Positions 40,681 to 52,029 of a stretch of DNA of 64,000 bases are shown piece after piece. The notes under the pieces are model-generated. The model ran no database searches. It worked only from the letters and a program-made list of their open reading frames with translations, and was not told where the DNA came from. Made by a program: the position numbers and the translations under genes. Numbering within the stretch: position 1 is the first letter of the stretch; every line of letters begins with the position of its first letter. This DNA comes from Datnioides undecimradiatus (taxonomy: Eukaryota; Chordata; Actinopteri; Lobotiformes; Datnioididae), in NCBI GenBank assembly GCA_008933995.1, contig WARS01000015.1, positions 992,001 through 1,056,000 on the forward strand. Reading direction: 5' to 3'.

Positions 40681-41189
40681 TTCTCCTCTCCTTTCTTCCT
40701 TCCCGCTCTTCTGTCGCTGCCGCTCTCGCTCACAGTTTCCTTCCCCTCTCCCTCAGTCCCCCAATCCTGCTGACTTTTTTACCTCGCGCCTCTCTCTCTC
40801 TCTCTCTCTTTCACTTTCCTCCATCACCTGCCTCGACAAGCAGCCACCTCCACGCGTACTCGCACTCAATCACACTCAAAACTGTTTTCCATTCGAAGGC
40901 TGGGGATGAGCCATTTTCTCCTCATGTTTCCGTTATCTCTTTTAAATGTTTTAATTTGATTCTTGGTTATGGCTTCCCATTGTCGAAATGCAATGACGCC
41001 TCCTCTCCAAGCCCCCCCCCCGTCGAACTCCTTCCTCCCTGTCCCACAGTGTTATTGAGAAGTAGCGGTTCACACGTGTCATGGATGGAGGATAAAACTG
41101 GGCGAGCGGGCTGGCAGAGCGCTCCGTGATTTGATCAATGGTCCCCTCCTGCATAGTTCAAGTTGGGCTGCTATGTGTTTTGTTTTGTT

Positions 41190-41310
41190 TTTTTTAAAGG
41201 TGCCTTCGTCCCTCCTGACAAGTGCGAGGTTATTGATCAGTTTATTCAATTTGCCGTTGACCGCTCGGCACCGTCTCTCTGCTCACAAGTCAATAGTGGA
41301 GGATTGAGAG
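41190..41310. promoter_or_regulatory. Enhancer-like block
   Basis: Short repeat-free stretch with GGTTATTGATCAGTTTATTC, ATTTGCCGTTGACC and CAATAGTGG between a T-rich tract and C-rich DNA. The TTATTGATCA core suits HNF6/ONECUT or CDX-like binding. Motif-based only. Confidence 0.2.
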
Positions 41311-42568
41311 GGTGAGTGCCTCCCCTGACCTCCCCTCCCTCAATCTCTGGCTCGTCTCGTCCACCCCACTACACATACACGCGCACGAGTACAGAAAAAC
41401 ACACACACATGCACAAAATGAATGACTCTCTGCCCGGTGTACCCACACGCCTGATCCCAGCTACAATTTTGATTAGTCTTGAAGTGCTGCAAGGTCAGGG
41501 GCAGGACTGTGTGTGTATCTGGTGTTAGCTGATGCTGTCAGATAAAGGTCTTGAGCTCTGTTGGGGTGGGCGCTCTGTTTTTTTTTTCTGTGTGTGTCTG
41601 TGTACACATGTGTCTGTGCCAGGGCGGGTGTAGATTGTGTCTCCTCCAGAGGTGATCGTGGCCACCCTGAAGCAGGGATCAGTGACCTTGCCCTGTTTGG
41701 CAGACGCTGCTCAACTTCTGTGTCTGCGTGTGTGTGTGTGTGTGTTTGTGCATGCATGTTTGTTCTTGTACTGATTAGGAAAGTCTCACTGAGCAAGGAC
41801 TGTTGGGCCGTGTTCAGACCAACAATAACACTGCGTCAAAGAAACTCAGGGGCTCCGCAGGTCTGGATGACTGCTACAGGTGCAAGTGCACACTTAAAAT
41901 AAAATACAAATGTGAAGGCGTGAGACTCAATGTCGCTGCATAGTTTGTTCTTATACATATATATATATGCATCAAAGTTGTTTAGTTATTTCTGTGTTCA
42001 AAAGTAATTACGTATCAATCCCAATGTATATGCGGCTTTACAGTGTGTTTTCCCTTTATGCTTAAACACAAAAGTTGTAAATTTCCTTTATTTCGGGGGG
42101 TTAGGAATTAGCATAGCTGAGTTTCTCTCTCCACTCGTCAGCACTGCTTCATTTCAAGACTTAGTTCATTTATGAAGACCAGACTGGGGGCTGCAACCCT
42201 TTGCCTCTGCGTGGAGCGAGAGGAGATAATTATTCTCTTTCTGACTCACACATTTCGATGAAAAATGCATACAGCTGGGACTCGAAGCAGCTTATCAAAA
42301 GGTTAACTCTTCCCCACAGTTGTCTGTGCCTACAAAGGGGAGCGTTTCCGACAACAGTGGCGGCGTCGGACCACTTTGTGTTTTCCTGCTGTTTTGTTTG
42401 GGTGTTTTCAACATTGTTGCGACCCGCCGCTGGCCCGGTGCTTTGTTTTCCCAAAGTTAACTTTCAATCAAGAGACAAGCCAGCTGTTGTTTGTGTTGTG
42501 CTCTGTACATCATTTCTTAAGCAGCCATCTGAATGTAGATTCACAGAGAAATGATCCTGCCATGAATA

Positions 42569-42589
42569 CATATATATATATATATATAT
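42569..42589 (+). repeat. (TA)n microsatellite
   Basis: About ten AT units. Confidence 0.85.
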
Positions 42590-43254
42590 GCAGCGTGCAT
42601 GCAGTTATTATTATCATCTTTGAGCTTTATCTAAACAATTAAACACTGACTTTACGTGCAAACCAGTTTTCACACAGCCACGTTTAGTCGATTATAGTTA
42701 AATGTATAATCCCTGGCAACCATCATGCAGTCTTAGCAAGCAGGACCTTTCTCTTCTCACCGTCACATACAATGTACTGATGTATTCAGTATGCGCGTCA
42801 TCATGCTTGATAGCTCTTTAGATCATCTCATTGAGATTCAAAATTCTTTTGCCATTTTCACCTTCACGCACACACTATTCCCACATACGCCACTGTCACT
42901 CATTCATCCAGGCGCGTGCACACTCACAAAGTTAGCACACACACACACTTGAGGCCTTATGTGGCGTGAGCGCTGCCTGGGAAAGTGATAGCAAGAGAAA
43001 AGAAGCTCTGGAGAGTGAGTTATCTCTTTAGATGTCATTGAGGGGCGCCTCTTTTCTCTCCCTCTCCTTCCCTCTATCATTTACCTCTTTCTTCCCTTCT
43101 CCCTGTCTCCCTCTCTCTTGTTCCCACTTGCTCTCTCAAATCATGCTCGCCTCCAGTGGTATTCAGACAGTCCAAGGACAAAGTAGAGATATGCTGGGAG
43201 CAATGGACTGTCCGTCAGTGTGTTTGTGTGCGTACGTGCGTGTGTGTGTGTGAG

Positions 43255-43257
<3 letters not shown>

Positions 43258-43288
<31 letters not shown>
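43258..43288 (+). repeat. (GA)n microsatellite
   Basis: About 15 GA units directly after a short GT run. Confidence 0.9.
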
Positions 43289-43292
<4 letters not shown>

Positions 43293-43750
43293 TGATGTTG
43301 AGTCTTTGAAGCTGCTCTCCCCTTGTCCTCGCAGATCGGAGTCTCGTCCCTGTCCGTTTAACCCCCTGATGCTACACCGCGCGCTCACACGCAAACAAAA
43401 CACACTTCTCAGGTTGCCGTGGACACACATAACACGGCAGTGCGCAGCTTGCTATTGTCGAGGTCACGCCCTTGTGTTTAAAGACTGTTACATTTACTTC
43501 ATTGGATATTTATTGACTTGTCAAGGTGACTGTAATGATATTAAAAAGTTCATTTCCATAAAGATGTGAGATAAGTGTTTGGGCTTTTTTGTTTTTTTGA
43601 TTATTCACACGTCTGAGCCTAGTATTTGCGGCACCAGGCCAGCAGTCTCTATATTATTAAGTCATGCTGTGTGTCAGTGTGGCCTTGGTTTGTCTGACTG
43701 AACCAGAGTGTAGAAGATGGCCCCAGGGTCTGTGACCCTGAGCGAGGCGT

Positions 43751-43753
<3 letters not shown>

Positions 43754-43798
<45 letters not shown>
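43754..43798 (+). repeat. (CA)n microsatellite
   Basis: About 22 perfect CA units, one of the longest dinucleotide arrays in the window. Confidence 0.95.
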
Positions 43799-43801
<3 letters not shown>

Positions 43802-44399
43802 CACACTAAACCAACCAGATGCCTGACCTGCTCCCCTTATGCCGCACACACAGTCGCACACGAAATTCATCCCGGAGACAGACATCTCCCTCTGTGTGTG
43901 TGTGTGACGCGGCCGCTTCGCTCCCTCAGACAAACAGGGGATATCCTCCTTGTCTTGCCTTGTCTATCACAAACCATCTCACTGTCCCGGCGCACGTGGG
44001 CTCCTGCAAACCCTCCCCCGACCTCCCCGGCCAGGCTCCAAGCCCAAGAGAGTCACCCAACACACACGCACACACAGGAGTCTACATGCGCGGGCCCCTT
44101 GGCTCCAGCCAGGTTCCCCTGACGCAGGGACACACGCAGGCAGGAAGTCTGAGGAGAGGTTTGTGTCAGTTTGCTTCACTTAGAACACTTCAGGTCTGAC
44201 CCTCTCTTGACCAGGCGGCTTCCTCCTCCTCCATCTCTCCGTAAACAACCACATCCCCGCGACTGAAGGCGTGCCGGCTCGCCAAGTGTAATAACATCAC
44301 TCATGTTTTGATGTGAGGCGGGACGTCTACGTGAGCGAGGGAGGCGGACTCACTTGGATATGTGTGCGTGTTATGATTATGTGTAGCAGAAAGAAACCT

Positions 44400-44418
44400 T
44401 GTGTGTGTGTGTGTGTGT

Positions 44419-44449
<31 letters not shown>
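44400..44449 (+). repeat. (GT)n microsatellite, one interruption
   Basis: Fifty bases of GT with a single GG slip at about 44,419. It sits just ahead of the pyrimidine tract and CAG at 44,476. Confidence 0.95.
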
Positions 44450-44451
<2 letters not shown>

Positions 44452-44823
44452 CCTTCTGGGCTTTCTCTGATTGCAGGCATGGCAGATCTTCGTCATGGAG
44501 GAAACCATGTTAACCTGTCACCTCAGCCGTCTTCTCCTCCCACTATTTATCCATTGTGTGTCCTTAAAACACACACCCGCCCATGCACGTGCATCCGAAC
44601 ACGCACATACACATAAAGAGGGGTTGTCCACTGATCTTGTTGAGTGTGTGTCAACTCCATTAGCACATTCCCAGATAGGGACAGAGCCCTCTTATCTGTG
44701 GCGACCCATTAATTACACTTTGTTCCCTTAAGTGATCTATTTCAGACCTGCTCCACCCTCAACACCCACTCTCTGCTATCTCCACCCCTGGCCTGCTCCT
44801 CCCCCTCCTGACCTCTCCTCTCT

Positions 44824-44850
44824 TCTCCTCTCCTCTCCTCTCCTCTCCTC
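44824..44850 (+). repeat. (TCTCC)n pentanucleotide repeat
   Basis: Five to six copies of TCTCC within pyrimidine-rich DNA. Confidence 0.8.
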
Positions 44851-46102
44851 CCCTTCCCTGCACATCTCTCTTACCCTACATTTCATTCTTTTCATCCCTC
44901 CAACTCATACACACTTACTCCCCCTGTGTGTGTGTGTGTGTTACAATGCATGGGATCAAAAGGTCATGGGACAAGTAGCTCTACACATCCATGGCAGGTG
45001 TATGTATGTGAAAAATGAGGCTCTTACAGACCCAGTTGGTGGATTTACACGTCCAATTTCCATTACAGGAGACACTCTGTGGATACCATGCAGTCTCCCA
45101 CGTTTCTCCTCTCTCCCATGTAGATGTGACCACTGTGAATGACTCTTTAGCTCGTATAAATATCCCCATTGGTCTCCGTGTCCTTCTGCATGTGTGTCTG
45201 CCTGTGGTTTTATATTTTGGAGTGCGTATTTGTATTTTACCTTTTGAATGTGTGAGCTCTCTGTGCCTTCTCGCATGCGAAGCAGTGACAAGTGTTAGTC
45301 AACCAAGGATGCCGTCTCACCCGCGACAGCCGTGATTGCGTGTGCGTACGTGTGAGCGCGCGTTTCGTCTTGCGTTTGCCTTCGGTTTCGATCATTCGCG
45401 TCGTTTTTCCTTCCATGCCTAAAGGTCCAAAGGCGACTGCTTTGTGCTAACGTAGATGGGTTTTCTCAGCTTTGTTGAAGATTGACACAGGTGACAGATC
45501 ACTGCACAGGATGTCAATCATTTGCATCCACTGCTCAGCTCTTTTTCAGCTTGTCGCACGCAAGAGATCTTTGGGTTAAGTGGTGGTCATGACTTCTGTT
45601 GCTGTAAGTCTTGTGCTTTTTGCCGTGAAACGTAAGGCCCAGCGTTGTGAAGAACATGCAACGTTGCATTATTTTCCCTTCACTGTAAACAACCAAAGCC
45701 GACAGGTGTCGCGGTGTAAAAACACGTACAGCCAGAGACAAAGACTTACAGGAACGGAGGGAATCATTGAACAAACATCACCATGTACTGCACAGGCCTT
45801 TAACATACTTTGCAGCCGTACCTTAGATTGCACGAAGCATGTGCTGGTTGTGTTAATGGCTTTGCTCCATTGTTCCATAGAGCTCAGACAACCTGGATGA
45901 TGAAGGAGCGCTGCACGTAAGGTGTGTCGCCATGGCCTTGTGTGGACGGGGGTTCTCACACTCAAAGCTGCCTATTCTGTGACCATTGATTCTGAATGCG
46001 GCCTGTCGTTCTTACAGGTGCAAGGGGGCCTCTCTTAGCCCGCTCCCCCTCCTCCACTTCTTTTGTGGCTGAGTGATGTGTGTATGTCTGATATTGCAGA
46101 AA

Positions 46103-46128
46103 TGTGTGTGTGTGTGTGTGTGTGTGTG
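46103..46128 (+). repeat. (GT)n microsatellite
   Basis: About 13 GT units; the first of three GT arrays within 400 bases. Confidence 0.9.
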
Positions 46129-46215
46129 CGCACTTGCTTTTCTATGCCTGGTATTGTGCTGAAGATGGTAGGAGCATGCATGAGTGTGCGTATGGAAGCA
46201 CGTGTGCGTGCAGTT

Positions 46216-46243
46216 TGTGTTTGTGTGTGTGTGTGTGTGTGTG
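46216..46243 (+). repeat. (GT)n microsatellite
   Basis: GT units, including one TTTGTG interruption at the start. Confidence 0.85.
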
Positions 46244-46465
46244 TCAGGCCTCATTGTTTAGATGCGGAGCCGAGGTTGTGTGTTTATGCGAGTGAGGACA
46301 GAGTGTAGTACGGTGAAGTGGCGAAGCGAGTGTGCAGTTTGGCTTGGATTCGGGGTGTGTGCATGTGTTAGTGTGTGCATGGGCACACCCACCCATGCAC
46401 ATGCTCCGTCACCACCGGCGTCTTTGGCAAGGTTGTCTATCCTGACCCTTGCCCAGCCGTCATGA

Positions 46466-46498
<33 letters not shown>

Positions 46499-46502
46499 GC
46501 GC
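46466..46502 (+). repeat. (GT)n microsatellite
   Basis: About 13 GT units followed by GCGTGTGCGCG. Confidence 0.9.
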
Positions 46503-47758
46503 GTGTGCATGCCTGTGTGAGTGCACGTATACGCATGCATGCAGTGCTTCCACTAATGGACAGTCTTTGTGGGGGCCCTCTCTTTTCAGCCATGCTGCTT
46601 TTGAGACACATTGTGCCCGGGCATAGAAACAGAAGCTCTCCATTGCCCCTCAATAGGCCAAAAACAAAACCGTGTCAGGCGAGCTAGCAGCCCCTGAGTG
46701 TTTGCCATTTAAGTCCTGACCAATGGTGGTGCAGATGGAACAAAGGGCCCGGACAGGGAAGGAGGCCTGCACTGTTTACAGTGCTAATGTCTGGGTGGCA
46801 CTCCCAACAAGGCCCCTCCATACACATACATGTGTATGCACACTCAGTCACTCCATCTCCCTCTTTCTGTGACCCCCTCTGTCACATACGTACACTGAAT
46901 CAACAGGTACATGTGTTGTGTGCGTGCTTAAAACAAAAACTGCCAGTTATGGACACGACAGATGTTCTCAGATATGTCTCGACAAGAAAGACAAGAATAT
47001 TTTTTAGGGAAAGCAAAAGATAAAGTTGCTCGTGCATCAGGTTGATCAGTTGAAGTGGCCATGTTAGGTTTTTCCAACGGTACCATGAAATCTTTTCTAT
47101 CTTATTATTATGTTTTGCAAAAGTTTGTTAGTTATGAGCAAACTATATTTAATTGTCACTGTTTAACCTTTAATAACTTTTTATGTAACTGACCATTAAG
47201 CCTGTGCAGACTATTTTCTTTAATTTGTCCTCTTTCTGCCACGTCTACAGTTGTAATTTAAAGTTTAATTCAAATGGTGGTAAATCAATAGTGTCCCAAA
47301 CAAGATTTGTACAGTTTAATTCAAACATTTTTATTCATTTGTTCTCTTTTCCAGTCTTGTAATATCTAAATTTACCAAGCAGATTTTATTCTAAATCTTG
47401 GTGGTCGTTATATGAACAACTTGAATCCTCAATTTTAATATATTAGTGCACTTTTCAAACCCATCTGTATCTCTATTATTTAGTGTCATTATTGTCCCAG
47501 TGTAAGAGGTAAATGAGAAAAGGCTGATGTCTTTGTGAAATGCCACACACAGCTGTCTCTCCTCTTATTCCATAGTGTATCATCCCATTTTAGCAGAGGA
47601 GAGTAAAACAACTGACATTGAGAGGTGCTGTCAGAGGCGAGGGCATGTTTGGGCTTTTGATTTTTACTGAAGAGGAGAGGGGAGAGTCTGACACTGGTAT
47701 CAAATAGCTTGCGCTGTCCTTGGACCGGGGTTATCTTGTAAATACTCCGCTCCAAGTC

Positions 47759-47766
47759 TATAAAAG
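47759..47766 (+). promoter_or_regulatory. TATA-box candidate TATAAAAG inside the long intron
   Basis: CTATAAAAGCGAGGG follows the repeat-poor sequence TACTCCGCTCCAAG. No open frame or donor that would make a first exon was found in the next few hundred bases, so an unexpressed look-alike is quite possible. Confidence 0.15.
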
Positions 47767-48875
47767 CGAGGGTCCTTTATGACGGCCAAGGCCACTCATT
47801 CACGTTAAAATAAAAAAGCACTCAGTGCAGTCTCAGTGTCTGGGTGGGGAGGCGGCAAGTGGGGAAGGAAGATGAAGGGAGGGAGCTGAAGGAGAAAGAG
47901 GTAGAAAGTGGGAGTACGGTGCTGCACTGTCTTTTGTGTGGAGCCCTTGTTGTCACAAGTTTTCCTCTTCCTGGCATTACTATATGGAATGTAAAGTAGC
48001 TTACGCTGGGTGATGATTTCAACAAGTTAATGTGATATTCTCCCCTCTCTCTGGGTTTTCACTCGATTTTGTCCCTCCATGTCTGCTCTCTTCTGTTTGT
48101 GTTTTATTCTAAGTAAATACACAGTCCCTTCAGCAGCCCCTGTAGCTAGTGATTCAGGTTCCTCATCTCTGGATGTGTAATGAGTTCTGCCTTGTTTTTG
48201 TCTAACAACAACACGCAATAATAAGCAAAGTAATTAAAAGCAGTGCGAGGGAGATGAGGAGGGGGGGGGCGGACCCAGCTCACCGACGAGCATTAAAAAT
48301 GAATTGCCTTCAAGAAGCAGCAGTGGTGTTACTGGTTTGATGAAACGAGCTCTGTTCCCAGTCTCTCTTTTTTTGTTGCTGTTGTTTAATTTTTTTTTTT
48401 CCTTGCGTGACGCACGTGTGTCTCTCCTGCCCCTGCAGACGTTTGAAGGCTTCGTACCACGTTGATTTTATTAAAAACGAAGACACATAGCGTAGCGTAG
48501 CATAAATAAAAAAGCCTGATTACACCTGATACACCGACGTGGACGTCCTCACCGTGAGTGGAAATTGAGTGGTGGCAGTGGGGGGAATGGAGGGGGGTAA
48601 ATTTAGATTTAATTAACTTTTTGACTGAGGACAACATCTCCATGTTTTGTTACAGAGGACGGAGTTGCTCTGGCAGTGTGGCTGACCGCCTGTCACCTGC
48701 CCGGGCTCTCTTTGACCTCGTCTCCAGTGGCAACATATCCTACCCCCTTCGACAGGCAGCCGCGTGGGACAAACTGACATTCTTGACCTTTACGCATGTC
48801 TGCAAGCAAGATGACAACACACATAACTGACTGTACGTGCTTGTGTATCTCATATGGGTAGCCGCGCACATAGTG

Positions 48876-48876
<1 letters not shown>

Positions 48877-48907
<31 letters not shown>
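48877..48907 (+). repeat. (CA)n microsatellite
   Basis: About 15 CA units. Confidence 0.9.
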
Positions 48908-48908
<1 letters not shown>

Positions 48909-49289
48909 ACGGAAGATCATCTAATATCAGAGAGCGTCAGGGGCGGAAATCCGATCGTCTGACAACCAGGATACAGATAGCGATTCCCCACCGCTGATCC
49001 ATGCAACAGATAGTTTCCACAAACAGCACCCCGGCTAAGGTTACAGCCAGCCAGGACCCGCGCCACAACGCGCCGTTCTGCCTCACACCGAGATAAAACA
49101 AAAGCTTAGGTTACGGTCGATAGGAAATCGATAAGAAAATGCACTGTTTGTGTTAGGTTTTTGATGAAAACTTTGACAAGAGGAAATGAGAAAATGTTTG
49201 CTTCTGCATGCAATAATATCGTGCATATCAGTCCTGTTAGGTATTCTGTTTTTGTAATTTTTCACTTCATGATTATATCGTTGGTCATC

Positions 49290-49720
49290 TCCTTTTTTTA
49301 ATTGAAGCTCATTAAATGTTTAACCCAAATGTCAGGATATTTGATTAAGCACTCATAATTGTTTAAAGAAATTCAATTCGCACAAAGGGAAGCATCATCA
49401 CTTTACATTTCCCTTGCCTCAGAGTCCTCTTAATAATTTGAATATGTATTTATATTATAAATGAAGTAAAGAGATATGGCCCCCTTCACATCAATGTAAT
49501 TACGAATCACAAAAAAAGTTTGATTCAAATAAAATAGGCCATTTGTACACAAGCAATTAACTGGTGCGGCTTTAAATAATGTAGCCCAGATGGAACCTAA
49601 TTATAGTCGGCATGCTTTGATTCGGGCTTTCTGTCGGAGTATCACTCGGGGCGTCACTTTGGCTTTTCAGTCACCTAGCGTTTGTTTTGAAATTTGTGAC
49701 AATCAGAGCCGATTACCATT
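49290..49720. promoter_or_regulatory. Enhancer-like AT-rich block
   Basis: Contains CATTAAATG, TTGATTAAG, CATAATTG, TAATAATTTG, TGTAATTACG at about 49,496, AGCAATTAAC and ACCTAATTATAG. Density of TAAT cores is high over 400 bases with no simple repeat, bounded on the right by the (GT)n tract near 49,980. Fits a conserved non-coding element; conservation is untested. Confidence 0.3.
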
Positions 49721-49974
49721 TGTAACAGCATGCTGCGTTTGGTGCGCGGGGAAGAAAGCATGGCCCATAGCTATGGAGGAGTTTCCTTGTTTCCTTTTTA
49801 ACAGCTCAAAACTCTCCTCCCCTGTTCCCTTACCTCACTGCACACAAATGATAACAACTCTGTGTGTGTGTGTGGAGGGGGTGTTGGATTGTTTGGTGTT
49901 TTGGGGGAGGGTACAGTGCTACATGTGTGAGGGTATGCATGTGTGAGAGAGCGTGCCGTCCATGAGTAGACGAA

Positions 49975-49980
<6 letters not shown>

Positions 49981-50027
<47 letters not shown>
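49981..50027 (+). repeat. (TG)n microsatellite
   Basis: About 23 perfect TG units. Confidence 0.95.
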
Positions 50028-50028
<1 letters not shown>

Positions 50029-50439
50029 TCCCCGCGTGTGTCTGTGTCAGCGTCTTGTACCAGCGTAGAGTCAGAGGGAGATCAAACAGTCAGTCAATTA
50101 CCTTGAGAGGGCTCCAGTGGCTGTGACAGAGTGGAGGAGGCTAAATATCCAGGATCAAATACTCTCCTCTGCCCGTCACATAATGAGGCGGCCTCGCCAG
50201 GCTCAGGCAACACACACAGAATGTTCAAACACAGGCCACGGGTGAGACGCCGGACTCAAACTTTGCCACGACCCGAGCAGAGAGCGCGGAAGGGGACCTT
50301 TCACCGCAGACCTCGTTTCTGTACCTGCTCTGTAACAGTGAAACATCATCATGGAGCTCCGTGTGTGCGTGTGTGTGTGTGTGTGCATGTGTGTGTGGTG
50401 CCTCACCTCAAGGTTACAGCCGTCATCATTCTACTTGCA

Positions 50440-50840
50440 GAAGTAATCTCCGTTAAGCTCGCCATTGCCTAATGTTAATTATAAACACATTGTGTAAGAG
50501 ATTTTTTTTTTTTCTGTATTTCCCATGACAATGCCGTGCGGTGCTATGGAGCTCACAGTAACATCATTATTGCTTTTACAATAAATTAGGACATTATTGC
50601 ATTTACAATAAACTTTATTAAATTAATGCAATTACAGTGATCTTGTTAAAATTAGCACACGCAACTTAATTGATTTACAGTTAATGCAAGAAAGCACACA
50701 CACACAAACACGCAGGATACTTTATTTTCAAAGTTTGACCAATTAAACACAAGACGCGAGTCGTAATTAAGCTGATTATGATAGAAGAGCTGTTCCCCTG
50801 TAATGTCTTTGTTTAAACAATACACAAAATCGATTGCTCA
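50440..50840. promoter_or_regulatory. Enhancer-like block, dense TAAT and TTAC motifs
   Basis: Holds GTTAATTATAAAC, three near-repeats of the word TTTACAATAAA (about 50,575-50,620), TTAAATTAATGCAATTACAG, AACTTAATTGATTTACAG, CGTAATTAAGCTG and GTTTAAACAA. The repeated words and TAATTA cores are spread over 400 bases and broken only by a short CACA run. This is one of the strongest enhancer-like stretches by eye. Confidence 0.35.
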
Positions 50841-51049
50841 TAAAAAAAAAAAATCACAAAAAAAAAAAAATCTGCTCATCAGTTGAAAAACTTTTCCCAG
50901 CAAGGAGCTAAAAATCGAGGATAAAGTAGTGCTCGTTGGCTGTTTATGGGATCACTTTACGCACGAGACACAGCCAGATGACACCTCATCGATCCACACA
51001 TCTTTTAAAGATATTACTTTGATTTGTGGCAGAGCTGAGGTAATTCTTT

Positions 51050-51096
51050 CCCTCTCTCCCTCTCTCTCTCCCTCTCTCTCTCTCTCTCTCCCTCAC
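51050..51096 (+). repeat. (CT)n-rich repeat
   Basis: CT units with CCCT interruptions; pyrimidine-only over about 45 bases. Confidence 0.85.
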
Positions 51097-51861
51097 AGTC
51101 TTTAGTGGCTAGTGAAGCCCTGGTCATTGGGGTTCCTCCTCTAAATCAGCGGTCACATCTCAGCTTTGACAACATCCATTAGGTTCGACACACTTTGGCT
51201 ATTAAAGGAAGAGTGGACGTAAGCTGTTAAAGGCCTATTTAAGCCAGTGTGAGGGTGGGTTTATGTCTGTGTGTGTGTGCGGGCGTGAGTGGGGGGGGGG
51301 GTTTGCGCTCCACCATATAGAGGGGTGGAGCTTCACACCAGAGTCATCGGAGGGGCACAGGCTCATCTGCATATTGGCACAGAGACGCCCCCCTGGTGAC
51401 CCCGAACTGCGACGGGATAGGGTGGAGAGGCTGGCGGCGTTCCGGAGGAGTTCACCGCCAGTTCAGGGTGAATGAGAGAGCGCTGCGGCATTGATCGCTT
51501 CTGCGGGAGAAAAGGGGAAAAAAAAGGACAAAACAGAAGTAAAAACACTAGTGAGGGAGAGACGGATGAGACGGGAAAGTGGAGGAGGAGGTGGAAAAAA
51601 GATCACACTGCCTCAAATTGGATATAAATGATAGATTAGAGGTGTGAGAGGGCTGTGTCTTTGTTTTCCAGGGATGGATGTTATGTTGAGCCCTACACAG
51701 GTAGCAGAGTCACAGAGAGTGCTGGGTTATTGACTCCCATGATTGCTAGGCCAGTAAATTTGACCCAAGGCACTAACTGCAGTCCGCCCGCTATATGGCG
51801 AGCCGCGCAGTCCCTTATCTCAGAGTGATCGAGAACCCCCCTTACATACTCGTACACACAA

Positions 51862-51864
<3 letters not shown>

Positions 51865-51892
<28 letters not shown>
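51865..51892 (+). repeat. (AC)n microsatellite
   Basis: Fourteen AC units. Confidence 0.9.
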
Positions 51893-51896
<4 letters not shown>

Positions 51897-51977
51897 AAAC
51901 AAACAAAACACACCACAAGCAACTGGACCCAAATCCACTCTCAGCCTAAGACCCCACACTTACCCCCGGTCCAACAG

Positions 51978-51981
<4 letters not shown>

Positions 51982-52024
<43 letters not shown>
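51982..52024 (+). repeat. (AC)n microsatellite
   Basis: About 21 AC units, 90 bases after another (AC)n array. Confidence 0.95.
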
Positions 52025-52029
<5 letters not shown>

